Source: Pteria penguin (Eukaryota > Mollusca > Bivalvia > Pterioida > Pteriidae). From it: a stretch of DNA of 64,000 nucleotides. The position numbers and the translations under genes are program-made. Below are positions 35,901 to 48,680 of this stretch, piece by piece (the first letter of the stretch is position 1; every line of letters starts with the position of its first letter). A model generated the notes under the pieces. It saw only the letters and a program-made list of their open reading frames with translations. It did no database searches and had not been told where the DNA came from. The stretch is taken from positions 273,001 through 337,000 of the forward strand of contig CM068593.1 of assembly GCA_035048485.1 (NCBI GenBank), read 5' to 3'.

Positions 35901-36512
35901 GTCATGTCATTAGATGACGCAGTATAGATCCGGGAGTAACGACAGTGTCATGTCATCAGATGAGGCAGTGTAGATCTGGGAGTAACGACAGTGTCATGTC
36001 ATTAGATGACGCAGTATAGATCCGGGAGTAACGACAGTGTCGTGTCATTAGAGGAGGTAGTATAGATCCGGGAGTAACGACAGTGTCATGTCATTAGATG
36101 ACTCAGTATAGATCCGGGAGTAACGACAGTGTCATGTCATTAGAGGAGGCAGTATAGATCCGGGAGTAACGACAGTGTCGTGTCATTAGATGAAGTAGAA
36201 TAGATCCGGGAGTAACGACAGTGTCATGTCATTAGATGAAGCAGTATAGATCCGGGAGTAACGACAGTGTCATGTCATTAGAGGAGGCAGTATAGATCTG
36301 GGAGTAACGACAGTGTCATGTCATTAGATGAAGTAGAATAGATCCGGGAGTAACGACAGTGTCATGTCATTAGATGAGGCAGTATAGATCCGGGAGTAAC
36401 GACAGTGTCATGTCATTAGAGGAGGCAGTATAGATCCGGGAGTAACAACAGTGTCATGTCATTAGATGAGGCAGTATAGATCCGGGAGTAACAACAGTGT
36501 CATATTGGATGA
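32943..36512 (+). repeat. 46-bp minisatellite array with 1,110-bp higher-order repeat
   Basis: About 77 units contain agtaacgacagtgtcatgtc and attagatgaggcagtataga, then tccggg. Variant units recur in order: gtgtcgtgtcattagaggag starts at 34141 and at 35251, 1,110 bp apart (24 units). The insertion variant gatctgatggag recurs along with it. The 3' part is a shorter, shuffled continuation. No ORF of note. Confidence 0.97.
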
Positions 36513-37037
36513 AGCAGTATCGATCGAGGTCCCATCTCTCTTTAAACAAAACCCACGTGGTTTCGAGTGGTTCTGTTGTATTGGTAAAACCCTATCCCTA
36601 ACTTATTAGAAGCGCCTGGAATATGCCGCCACCCACCAACCAAACAGTAAATCGTTACTATGAACATCTCAACCAAGAAGGTAAATGCATCAAGTCGAAA
36701 AAATTAGTGCATGTTACACCGTAACGGCCCTCGGTGTCGAACCATGTTTTGTTAAGTCATGACTTCATGCGTTTAATATGTTTCCCTGCCGACTGCCGCA
36801 ATACTTCTGTCCCTTCTGAACTCATCAACAATTAGGAAAATGTAGAAGTAGCTCCAATGACTTTATGACCTGCTCAAATCTGCCCGAGGCTTGCTAGCTG
36901 CTGACCGAGCTTGCCCATAACTGTCCGAAGCCTGTTAAGATTGACCGAGGCTTGCTCAAGACTGACCGAGTCTAAACTTTACATAACTCAATTCAATAGC
37001 AAGTAGGCATTAATCGTAATGACTGTTGGTAACAGGC
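36513..37037. other. Single-copy DNA with a weak 28-bp repeat
   Basis: Between about 36860 and 36970 the phrase gaccgaggcttgctc recurs about four times in diverged form. No gene seen. Confidence 0.45.
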
Positions 37038-37255
37038 CTCAAGTTGGTAGCGCGTTCGCCCGGGTTCAATTCCCGGTGTGGTACGTGAGATGGTGAGGCT
37101 GTCACCAACCTGGCTTCGTGGGTTTCCTTCGGGTACACCGGTTTTCTCCCACACAAACGACACATTTACGCCAAGATCCGTGCCAATGAGCAAGATTTAT
37201 ATCAGTGGTTTACTAGTTTCTTAATCGCTGTGAAATAAATAAAGATGAAATTTAA
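37038..37255 (+). mobile_element. tRNA-derived SINE (family C)
   Basis: Shares gggttcaattcccggtgtgg, ctgtcaccaacctggcttcg and the cgctgtgaaataaa tail with the copy at 31301. The head is shortened and followed by A-rich DNA; no clear target duplication. Confidence 0.85.
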
Positions 37256-37647
37256 AAAAACAAACAAACAAACAAACAAAAAAACCAAAAAAGAAAAAAA
37301 ACCCCCAACTTTACATATAAAACATACATACACGTACAAGTGGTGTCACTATTTTAATTGATTTTAATACATACACATGTTTTACAATCAACAAATCAAT
37401 ATTATGTTTGGCAATGTATGATATTACACACGTGTTCACATATACCCATACACATGTTACACTCCTAACTCACTCAAGCTAAAACACACATGCATACATA
37501 CACACATGCAAAATATCATCTTTGCTGGCTTATTCAGCAATTCTATGCTGGCCCTGGCAAATACAATAGAATATTCCTATTCTGTGTGCAAATCAATGTT
37601 GCTGAATGGTGCATTTAAAATTTGTTTTAAATTTTATTTGTTTCCAG

Positions 37648-37765
37648 AACTAGAAATGAAGAACTGGAGACTCTTGTAAACATTCAAGGTTCTGATAATA
37701 TTACATTGACTCTTAGGCCTCATGGGGCCTACAAGGACATGGCATTTCATTTGTGTGTCCTACAG
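37648..37765 (+). CDS. Orphan candidate exon, unknown protein
   Basis: A 118-nt segment lies between a good acceptor (ttttatttgtttccag, ending at 37647) and a good donor (gtaagaat at 37766). It is open in one frame only: one base completes an upstream codon, then 39 codons beginning TRNEELETLVNIQGSDN and ending KDMAFHLCVLQ. Codon use and amino-acid mix look coding, and the other two frames contain stops. No partner exon was identified on either side, and I do not recognise the family. It runs antisense to the presumed UBE2E 3' UTR. It may be an exon of a convergent gene, a relic, or chance. Confidence 0.45.
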
Positions 37766-37784
37766 GTAAGAATAGCCTCAAAAG

Positions 37785-37965
37785 AGGGGGCAGAAATGGG
37801 GATTTGGCTCTCCCTTCCACTCCCTGTCTTTACCTTCCCCTTCTAGTCCCCTGTCTTTCTTTCTCAAACTCCTCATTTTCCTCCCTATCCTCCCTCTTCT
37901 CCCCCCCTCTCTCTTACCCTGTTCACCACCTCCCCCCTCCCTCCCAGTCCATGATACCAATAAAT
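37785..37965 (+). repeat. Homopyrimidine-biased tract
   Basis: About 180 bases are almost entirely C and T on the plus strand, starting shortly after the donor of the candidate exon at 37648-37765. Open frames on both strands here follow from the composition. Such tracts can form triplexes. Confidence 0.7.
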
Positions 37966-40654
37966 AAAGCTAGCTGCAGTGATATAATACCAAGGCATAT
38001 TCAATCATAAAGTCATATTAGCTGGCTTATAAGCTACAAATTACCATGAATTTTATAAAAGGCAAGATGGAAAATAAATCAACTATGCAAAAACATTATC
38101 ACAAATTACTTTATATACTTCATATTGAATCTGAATGTTATGACAGATATGCCACCCTACTTAATCTTCTGGAAGGTCAACAAATGTCATCCCCATGACC
38201 TTTAACCATACAAATCTGGGTATACATTATTTCGTAAAAATACTCAGATCTTGTGCGTTTTACACTTTATAAATCATGTCACGATAAACTAATTATCTGA
38301 ATATCAACAGTAACATGTAAACCCAACCTCTACATTCAAGGAAGATAACTCTACATTCAAGGAAGGTAACTCTACATATAAATCACCCTTTACACTCTAT
38401 AAATATATGGAACATAATCATTTTGCTACCTTGGTAATATAATTCATAACTCATTCTCAAACAAATGCATTCACAGTAAAATCCACTGTAGTACTTTATT
38501 CAAACACTCTGTACCACTGACAAGTGTCATGCCATAGTATTCACTAATTATATTTACATATTAGAGAAGAAAAGGGGGTCTGTTGAAACATAATTGTGGA
38601 ATGGAATAATGACTGTGGTATTTTTGCAGCCTAAGAAATTTAGTAACAATATGTCAAAAAAATCATTTGGTGGTCAGGAACACAAATCTATAAATGACTC
38701 GTGTCTTCAATGCTACATTCGGTACAATGACACAAAATGCTGATAACTCACTTCCTTTACAAAGGAATGAGAATACTAATAAAATACTAGGTAGCCATAA
38801 GTCAAGTTCCACCATCAACTTTTAAATCTATACCATTGACTGTTCTATTAAGGGATTTAAAAACGGAATTCTACAGAAATTACAGAAAAACAAATTTCAC
38901 TTCTCTATTGTATTCTTTTAAAGGGACAGATTTTTTGAAAATACAGAAAATTGTATGGATAAAACATCAATATCTAACATTTTTAGCAAATACTTAAATA
39001 AAGAAAAAATCATCTTAATTTAAAACCATTCTATTTGCGAAATACTTTCTTTCCTACACTCTACATGATCATCATAAAATCTAACTCTACTCTTCTTCTT
39101 CCCTATTATGCTTATTATTAATCCTGTCACAGAACCTGCTGACTTGAAAATGAAATCTATCCAGAGTTATAGAAATCAAACCTTAAGACCAGTTACCTAT
39201 GATCACCTGTTACTTATCACTACCATTAGATACAGGATTTAATTGATAAATAAACACAAACTTTATTTCAGAATACCCCTCATCAGTTTTTTTTTCCCTG
39301 GTCTTTCAATGTAGTTATGATATGGAATGACAATAGGGAAGATTAGGGTACCTTTTCTTGCAACACTGTGAAATTCAGATTTCAGATTCTAAAAAAGCAA
39401 GAGTTGTCTCTCCTGTCACACCCAGCCCAACTCCTCAACATCTTAAAGTGATTACCTAAGATTTTATAATTTAAAAAATAAATAAGTATTTTAAATCTTA
39501 AAGTGTAAAAATGTATCATTCAAACGACTGCAATGAATTGTATGTCTGTGGAACTTCATGATATAATCTGTATAATTAATTAAATACATTTGTGCACTGA
39601 CTTAATAGTCATTATATACATAGTAATCTGTGTACTGATGTATTGAGGAGGGGGGTTTAGTCACATTATTAAATTTTATTACAAAAAACCTGATTAATAT
39701 ATAAAAAATTGTCACTTACAGGAAATGAAATAATTGGCAATACTGAATTTAGGTGAAGATTTTTTATGGCTATGCATAGATGCTTCTTCATTAAAGTACT
39801 ATGTCAATGAAAAATTTGTGACGTTATCAATGATTTTCCTCACCTGTATATAAAAGTCTCAATGAATTTCAATTTATATGGAGTATTTCAGAAATATCAA
39901 ATTATGACAAGATTGAATATTACCACAAGCCTTACATTCTGAAGTTATCACCATGCAAGTATCAAGTTTTTCCTCTCTTAAATCAATACAAAGAAAGTTC
40001 TTTATAGAAATGCAAAAACAAAAAAAAAAAGAAAATATGAACAAGATCTTTTCAACAAAAAGAACATTATCAATAAAACTTACTGAAACCTGAGAATATG
40101 TTAATTCTGGCGATACACAAAATTCTGGGGCTGTGACACACAGAGCTCTGCACACACACACACGTCTGTTCTCCGGGATCTACCACAGATTTCTTCTCTC
40201 AAGATCAGAGTACATTTATATGGACCATTAAGCAAAGGAAATTTAGAATTTCCACATAAGACATTAGTGTATATCAAACCTGACATATTCCACGATTTTA
40301 AGTCAATGGGTCAAGACTCCCTAAAATATACAAAACCTTTATAAATCTGTGAATTTTTAAATACAAAACTAAAAATCTGTATCCAGTCATTCCTATATAC
40401 CATTTCTCTCCTCATCACCAGTACTTTAAATGCCCCCCTTAACAAAAATAAAATCATATTCCTCATCATCTCTTAAAAAAACCTCATTCCATCATATAAT
40501 CTCTAGGCAGAGAAATTACAGAAATCAGATCATAATTTACATTAAAAAATTATAACCATATATGGAGTTCACAACGAATTCACATCCAAGTGAACATTGC
40601 CTCACCATCACAAAATCACTTGATATAAATTATCCACACGAGAGCTGGCATTTT

Positions 40655-40933
<279 letters not shown>

Positions 40934-40999
40934 TTAACATCATATTACTCCCCACTGTTGACAGGTCTAAAATTATGGCAACGGCATATAGTGGTGTGA

Positions 41000-41345
41000 A
41001 ACAAACTGAATCACCAAGTGCTGCTAACTCTGTCACCCAGTGCTGTCCACTCTATCGCCCAAACACACTCACTCTACCATCCACTGCTGTCCACTCTATC
41101 CCCCAGTACTGCTCGCTCTACCACCCAGTGCTACTGACTCTATCACCCAATGCTGCAAACTCTATCACCCAATGATGCCCACTACCACCCATTGCTGTCC
41201 ACTCTATTGACAAGTACTGCCCACTCTACCACTCAGTGCTACTGACTCTATCATCCAGTGATGTGCACTACCACCCACTGCTGTCCACTCTATTGCCAAG
41301 TACTGCCCACTCTACCACCCAGTGCTGTCCACTCTATCACCCACT
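41000..41345 (+). repeat. Diverged ~27-bp tandem repeat
   Basis: Repeated phrases such as cccactctaccacccagtgc and gctgtccactctat occur about 13 times, in the UBE2E intron just upstream of the last exon. Confidence 0.8.
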
Positions 41346-41962
41346 GCTAGTGGTAATAGCAAATAACAAGAATGTGATAGTGGTAACGGCATTTAACAAG
41401 AATGGGATAGTGGTAATGGCATATAACAAGAATGGGATAGTGGTAACGGCATTTAACAAGAATGGGATAGTGGTAATGGCATATAACAAGAATGGGATAG
41501 TGGTACAGCATATAACAAGAATGGGATAGTGGTAATGGCATATAACAAGAATGGGATAGTGATAATGGCATATAACAAGAATGACATAGTGATAATGGCA
41601 TATAACAAGAATGGGTAAATGGAAATGGCATATAACAAGAATGGGGTAGTGGTAATGGCATATAACAAGAATGAGATAGTGATAATGGCATATAACAAGA
41701 ATGGGTAAATGGAAATAGCATATAACAAGAATGGGGTAGTGGTAATGGCATATAACAAGAATGGGGTAGTGGTAATGGCATATAACAAGAATGGGGTAGT
41801 GATAATGGCATATAACAAGAATGAAATCGTGGTACGGCATATAACAAGAATGGGATAGTGGTTATGACATATAACAAGAATGGGGTAGTGGTAATGGCAT
41901 ATAACAAGAATGGGGTAGTGGTAATGGCATATATAAGAATTGGATAGTGGTAACGACATATA
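41346..41962 (+). repeat. 30-bp minisatellite, left part
   Basis: Unit contains gtaatggcatataacaagaa and tgggatagtg, about 20 copies. With the right part it was one array before the SINE entered. A unit of ten codons gives open frames on both strands; not coding. Confidence 0.96.
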
Positions 41963-42250
41963 TTTTTTTTTTTTTTTTTATGTTTGATTATTGTTTTACG
42001 TCACTCCACGATTATTTCACGTATATGGTGACGGCATCTGTCTGATGCATTGCATACAAATTTAGACCTTTGCAACGGACCCACCCGAAGCAGTGAGGGA
42101 TCTTTTACGTGCCACGCCTACCGTGACACGGGACCTCGGTTTTTACTGTCTCATCCGAAAGACAGAACACCGGTGTGCCCCGGGCGGGAGTCGAACCCGC
42201 GACCTCTCGATCACGAGCCGAGCACCTTATCCACTAGGCCACACCGGCTT
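41963..42250 (-). mobile_element. tRNA-derived SINE (family B), complete, inside the 30-bp array
   Basis: On the minus strand it starts gccggtgtggcctagtggat and has box-B-like ggtcgcgggttcgactcccg. The body has atctgtctgatgcattgcat (plus-strand spelling), and a poly-A tail appears as T19 at about 41963-41979. A perfect 11-bp target duplication, aacgacatata, lies at 41952-41962 and 42251-42261. Confidence 0.95.
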
Positions 42251-42915
42251 AACGACATATAACATGAAAGGGATAGTGGTAATGGCATATAACAAGAATG
42301 GGATAGTGGTTACGGCATATAACAATAATGGGATAGTGGTATGGCATATAACAAGAATGGGGTAGTGGAAATGGCATATGACAAGAATGGGGTAGTGGTA
42401 ATGGCATATAACAAGAATGGGATAGTGGTGATGGCATATAACAAGAATGGGGTAGTGGTAATGACATATAACAAGAATGGGATAGTGGTAATGGCATATA
42501 ACAAGAATGGGATAGTGGTAACGGCATATAACAATAATGGGATAGTGGTATGGCATATAACAAGACTGGGATAGTGGAAATGGCATATAAAAGAATGGGA
42601 TAGAGGAAATGGCATATAACAAGAATGGGATAGTGGTAATGGCATATAACAAGAATGAGATAGTGATAATGGCATATAACAAGAATGGGTTAATGGAAAT
42701 GGCATATAACAAGAATGGGGTAGTGGTATTGGCATATAACAAGAATGGGGTAGTGGTAATGGCATATAACAAGAATGGGGTAATGGTAATGGCATATAAC
42801 AAGAATGGGATAGTGGTAAAGGCATATACAAGAATGGGGTAGTGGAAATGGCATATAACAAGAATGGGACAGGGGTAATGGCATATAACAAGAATGGGAC
42901 AGTGGTTATGACACA
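42251..42915 (+). repeat. 30-bp minisatellite, right part
   Basis: Continues the array with the same unit, about 22 copies, including gtggta-tggcatat variants shared with the left part. Confidence 0.96.
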
Positions 42916-43254
42916 CAACAAGAAAAGGATATGTCTATACTTGACACACTATGTGCAAATGATTGATCAGAGGAGTTCATAACCAAATGAAATTGAATGT
43001 TCAAATCATTATAATCAGTGTAATAGAATGTGTGTTTAATCAACAACCTTCATAATCAATGTTACTTGGAATGCACTGAAGGTTATATTACATTAAAATA
43101 ATTCAAGTTTATCAGAGATCCCATTGAAGCAACAACTTCTTCCCTATCTGATTGCTACTGTGACACTAGACCTGTGTTCATGCCTTCAGGCAGGATATTG
43201 ACAACAGCAGGATCCTGTCACCTGGATTGTTCGTCCCTATGGAGGCAACCAGAG

Positions 43255-43385
43255 GTTCGTGCTGCCCTGTCCTGGAGACCACTGTCTGTGCTGGCCCGTC
43301 CTGGAAACCACTGTCCGTGGTGGCCGTCCTGCAGACCACTGACCGTGGTGGCCCGTCCTGGTGACCACTGTCCGTGGTGTAGTTA
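43255..43385 (+). repeat. 27-bp tandem repeat, four to five copies
   Basis: Unit contains gaccactgtccgtggtggcc and cgtcctg; GC-rich, in the UBE2E intron next to the exon at 43524. Confidence 0.85.
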
Positions 43386-43505
43386 AACATGAATTCTGTG
43401 TAAGCCATCAGTATCCACTAAAGTCTGACTTCCTATCCACATAAAGAATCACAATCATGATAACATTTCCCAATTTCTGTACATTCTTAATTGCTATTGA
43501 TTTTA

Positions 43506-43778
<273 letters not shown>

Positions 43779-44057
43779 TTAGGACATTCCTTGATCCTGC
43801 ACATCCTATGTCTGATCATGAATATAGGACAGACAGACTGACACATTGAAACCAAGTAATCCCCCTACACTTTTGTTAGCAGAAACATAATCAGGTTTCA
43901 AACCATTCATTGTATAATTCTCAACCATGACCGGCTAATCGTTGAACCTTGTTCGGTGAAATTGTATCTTTTCAATCGATCGTACAATGTTTTTCATTCA
44001 TATAAAATTTCAGAGGAAATTGAAACTCAAGTGTTGGAAAAATTGTGTAACTGACAT

Positions 44058-44222
44058 GCGCGGATCCAGGGGGTCCAACCAAAAAAGGTAAATTTTTCTC
44101 TTAGACGAGGGGGGTCCAACCCCAAAAATGCCCAAATATTACCTTTTTTTGGTAAAATTTTCGGATTCCAGGGGGGGGGGTAACCCCCCTAACCCCCCCC
44201 CCCTTTTCTGTATCCGCGCATG
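44058..44222. mobile_element. Inverted-repeat element with G/C homopolymer core
   Basis: Ends catgcgcggatccag and tatccgcgcatg are inverted. The interior holds G10 and C9 runs and repeated ggggtccaacc. Confidence 0.6.
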
Positions 44223-44634
44223 ACTGAACATAAAAGTTTGTACACTACGTAAATGTGAATAAAAAAGTAAAGGAGTGCCACGGTCTTTTGAATTTGGTAA
44301 TCACATGGATTAATTTTATTTACCTTCAGTCAAAGGGTTGAAATGTCTGCCCCTTTAAGGACATCATTAAAGACTTCATTACGAATCTCATACAGAGGAA
44401 TTCTATAGAGAAATTTCCTAACGCCTGGATAATATTAGATGCAACAGTGGCGCCTATTTAGAAACCATCACGTGTCAAAACAAAATCTACAACGAGATCC
44501 AATTATAATCGCAGGAATACATTAAAAGCCACGATAGGCATGACAGCGATAGGTGACATGCCCTAGATACCAGATATACTCATATGCAGGCTCCAATGAT
44601 TCTTGAGTTAATCATAAATTAATTAATTGATAAT

Positions 44635-44805
44635 TATTTTATCTTGTTTTACACCCCACCATGATTATTTCACTAACAGGGACAGCATCTGCATGATGCA
44701 TCTCATAGACAAAGCACTGAGTGATCTTTTCCCTGTAAAAGTCGACCGTGAAACTGGGCATCGGTTTTCACTTTTATCTCAAAAACGAGAGACCAAATGC
44801 GCGAG
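44635..44805 (-). mobile_element. Diverged family B SINE body
   Basis: Shares the spaced blocks gattatttcac, gacagcatctg, tgatgcat, agtgatctttt and a catcggttttcactttt..ctca block with the family B body. No intact head or target duplication. Confidence 0.6.
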
Positions 44806-45390
44806 TGATGTATGACGACACCTGGGCCTTTACAGGTGATAGTTTAAAACAGATGGATGCATCCTCCCTATTTAGGGATCGCCATATTCAACTATCACCA
44901 AGCCCATTACGTAGTTTAATTGTGAATTCACAGTTAAATTCATAATTGGCAGGTCATTTATTTATGACGTCATAATGGGAAAAAAATGCCAAAAGGTTGA
45001 TTGTCGGGCATTTGACGATCAATCAATTCTTCTCGTTCTTGGCAAGAGAAGATGAAACAGATCTAGGTTATATATCATGTATTGTATAACAAGCACCTGT
45101 TAAATATTAATTAATGTTGTTTAAATCACAGATTTTCGAATTTACAGAATACACAACTTTGATTTCAGAGTCTAAATTACTTTAAACACCACCAACAAAT
45201 GCTACTACAACCTGAATCAACAGTTAAAGCTTGAGCACAATATGGCTAGAGCGGCGAACACTGAGTAAGATTTAGACTTACATCTAACTTTCAATCATGT
45301 TATAAGACTCCTTATTCAAAGACATACTTATAAAATCTCAAAGGAGATAATGTGTCTTACTGGAATGATGCATAGTTTATCAGCCGATCG
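44806..45390. other. Single-copy intronic DNA, no gene seen
   Basis: Intron of UBE2E. No alternative exon recognised. Confidence 0.5.
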
Positions 45391-45391
45391 A

Positions 45392-48300
45392 TGATATCCT
45401 CGCTAAATCTTTCGCTCCTATCCAGGGTCATAAAAGATATCTTCGCTAAAGCTTTCTCTACTCTCCAGGACCACTAATGATATCCTCACTAAAGCTTTCT
45501 CTATTCTCCAGGACCACTAAGGATATCCTCACTAAAGCTTTCTCTACTCTCCAGGGCCATTAAGGATATCCTCACTAAAGCTTTCTCTACTCTCCAGGAC
45601 CACTAAGGATATCCTCGCTAAAGCTTTCTCTACTCTCCAGGAACAGTAAGGATATCCTCACTTAAGCTTTCTCTACTCTCCAGGGCCATTAAGGTTATCC
45701 TCGCTAAAGCTTTCTCTACTCTCCAGGACCATTAAGGATATCCTCACTAAAGCTTTCTCTACATTCCAGGACCATTAAGGATATCCTCACTTAAGCTTTC
45801 TCTACTCTATAGGACCATTAAGAATATCCTCACTAAAGCTTTCTCTACTCTCCAGGACCATTAAGGATATCCTCACTAAAGCTTTCTCTACTCTCCAGGA
45901 ACATTAAGGATATCCTCACTAAAGCTTTCTCTACTCTCCAGGACCATTAAGGATATCCTCGCTAAAGCTTTCTCTACTCTCCAGGACCATTAAGGATATC
46001 CTCACTAAAGCTTTCTCTACTCTCCAGGACCATTAAGGAAATCCTCACTAAAGCTTTCTCTACTCTATAGGACCATTAAGGATATCCTCATTAAAGCTTT
46101 CTCTACTCTCCAGGACCATTAAGGATATTCTCACTAAAGCTTCCTCTACTCTCCAGGACCATTAAGGATATCCTCACTTAAGCTTTCTCTACTCTCCAGG
46201 ACCATTAAGGATATCCTCACTTAAGCTTTCTCTACTCTATAGGACCATTAAGAATATCCTCACTAAAGCTTTCTCTACTCTCCAGGGCCACTAAGGATAT
46301 CCTCACTAAAGCTTTCTCTACTCTCCAGGACCATTAAGGATATCCTCACTAAAGCTTTCTCTACTCTCCAGGGCCATTAAGGATATCCTCACTAAAGCTT
46401 TCTCTACTCTCAAGGACCATTAAGAATATCCTCACTAAAGCTTTCTCTACTCTCCAGGGCCACTAGGGATATCCTCACTAAAGTTTTCTCTACTCTCCAG
46501 GTCCAATAAGGATATCCTCACTAAAGCTTTCTCTACTCTCGAGGACCATTAAGGATATTCTCACTAAAGCTTCCTCTACTCTCCAGGACCATTAAGGATA
46601 TCCTCACTTAAGCTTTCTCTACTCTCCAGGACCATTAAGGATATCCTCACTTAAGCTTTCTCTACTCTATAGGACCATTAAGAATATCCTCACTAAAGCT
46701 TTCTCTACTCTCCAGGGCCACTAAGGATATCCTCACTAAAGCTTTCTCTACTCTCCAGGGCCATTAAGGTTATCCTCGCTAAAGCTTTCTCTACTCTCCA
46801 GGACCATTAAGGATATCCTCACTAAAACTTTCTCTACATTCCAGGACCATTAAGGATATCCTCACTAAAGCTTTCTCTACTCTCCAGGACCATTTAGGAT
46901 ATCCTCACTAAAGCTTTCTCTACTCTCCAGGACCATTAAGGATATCCTCACTAAAGCTTTCTCTACTCTCCAGGAACATTAAGGATATCCTCACTAAAGC
47001 TTTCTCTACTCTCCAGGACCATTAAGGATATCCTCGCTAAAGCTTTCTCTACTCTCCAGGACCATTAAGGATATCCTCACTAAAGCTTTCTCTACTCTCC
47101 AGGACCATTAAGGATATTCTCACTAAAGCTTTCTCTACTCTATAGGACCATTAAGGATATCCTCACTAAAGCTTTCTCTACTCTCCAGGACCATTAAGGA
47201 TATTCTCACTAAAGCTTCCTCTACTCTCCAGGACCATTAAGGATATCCTCACTTAAGCTTTCTTTACTCTCCAGGACCATTAAAGATATCCTCACTAAAG
47301 CTTTCTCTACTCTATAGGACCATTAAGGATATCCTCACTAAAGCTTTCTCTACTCTCCAGGGCCACTAAGGATATCCTCACTAAAGCTTTCTCTACTCTC
47401 CAGGGCCATTAAGGATATCCTCACTAAAGCTTTCTCTACTCTCCAGGGCCATTAAAGATATCTTCACTAAAGCATTCTCTACTCTCAAGGACCATTAAGA
47501 ATATCCTCACTAAAGCTTTCTCTACTCTCCAGGGCCACTAGGGATATACTCACTAAAGTTTTCTCTACTCTCCAGGTCCAATAAGGATATCCTCGCTAAA
47601 GCTTTCTGTACTCTCCAGGACCACTAAGGATACCCTCGCTAAAGCTTCCTCTAATCTCCAGGACCATTAAGGATATCCTCACTAAAACTTTCTCTACTCT
47701 CCATGACCATTCAGGATATCCTCAGTAAAGCTTTCTCTACTCTCCAGGACCATTAAGGATATCCTCACTAAAGCTTTCTCTACTCTCCAGGACCATTCAG
47801 GATATCCTCACTAAAGCTTTCTCTACTCTCCAGGACCATTAAGGATATCCTCACTAAAGCTTTCTCTACTCTCCTGGGCCATTAAAGATATCCTCACTAA
47901 AACTTTTTCTACTCTCAAGGACTATTAAGGATATCCTCACTAAAGTTTTCTCTACACTCCTGGGCCATTAAGGATATCTTCGCTAAAGCTTTCTCTACTC
48001 TCCAGGACCATTAAGGATATCCATGCTAAAGCTTTCTCTACTCTCCAGGACCATTAAGGATATCCTCACTAAAGCTTTCTCTACTCTCCAGGACCATTAA
48101 GGATATCCTAACTAAAGCTTTCTGTACTCTCCTGGGCCATTAAGGATATCCTCACTAAAGTTTTCTCTACTCTCCAGGACCATTCAGGATATCCTCATTA
48201 AAGCTTTCTCTACTCTCCAGGGCCATTAAGGATATCCTCACTAAAGCTTTCTCTACTCTCCAGGACCATTAAGGATATCCTCACTAAAGCTTTCTCTACT

Positions 48301-48680
48301 CTCCAGGACCACTAAGGATATCCTCGCTAAAGCTTTCTCTACTCTCCAGGACCATTTAGGATATCCTCGCTAAAGCTTTCTCTACTATCCAGGGCCATTA
48401 AGGATATCCTCACTAAAGCTTTCTCTACTCTACAGGACCATTAAGGATATCCTCACTAAAGCTTTCTCTACTCTCCTGGGCCATTTAGGATATCCTCGCT
48501 AAAGCTTTCTCTACTCTCCAGGGCCATTCATGATATCCTCGCTAAAGCTTTCATTTCTATTCAGGACCATTAAGGATACCCTCCCTAAAATTTCTTCTAT
48601 TCTCCATATCCATTAAGGATATCCTCGCTAAAATTTTTGTTCCTATCCAGGGCCATTCAGGATATCCTCACTAAAGGATT
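45392..48680 (+). repeat. 43-bp minisatellite array with higher-order structure
   Basis: About 76 units contain ctcactaaagctttctctac, tctccaggaccattaagg and atatc. Variants recur together: aaggttatcc at 45691 and 46766 (1,075 bp, 25 units), and a block with ttctcactaaagcttcctct at about 46126 and 46556 (430 bp, ten units). It sits 1.7 kb inside the long UBE2E intron. On the plus strand each unit resembles a branch point, polypyrimidine tract and cag acceptor. Confidence 0.97.

Larger units (their letters stand above)
37300..40654 (-). other. Probable UBE2E 3' UTR and downstream single-copy DNA
   Basis: This AT-rich stretch follows the UBE2E stop codon and has almost no tandem repeats, in sharp contrast to both sides. 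Minus-strand AATAAA hexamers occur at about 39262-39267, 38495-38500 and 37633-37638, so the transcript could carry a 1.4- to 3-kb 3' UTR. The exact end cannot be read from sequence. A plus-strand candidate exon at 37648-37765 and a pyrimidine-rich tract at about 37785-37965 lie at its far end. Confidence 0.5.

Noticed and set aside
37753..38010. 85-codon plus ORF rich in Pro, Leu and Ser
   Set aside because: Created by the pyrimidine tract after the candidate exon's donor.
42227..42921. 203- and 229-codon minus-strand ORFs
   Set aside because: Translations of the 30-bp array (HYHYPILVIC-like decamers), crossing the SINE edge.
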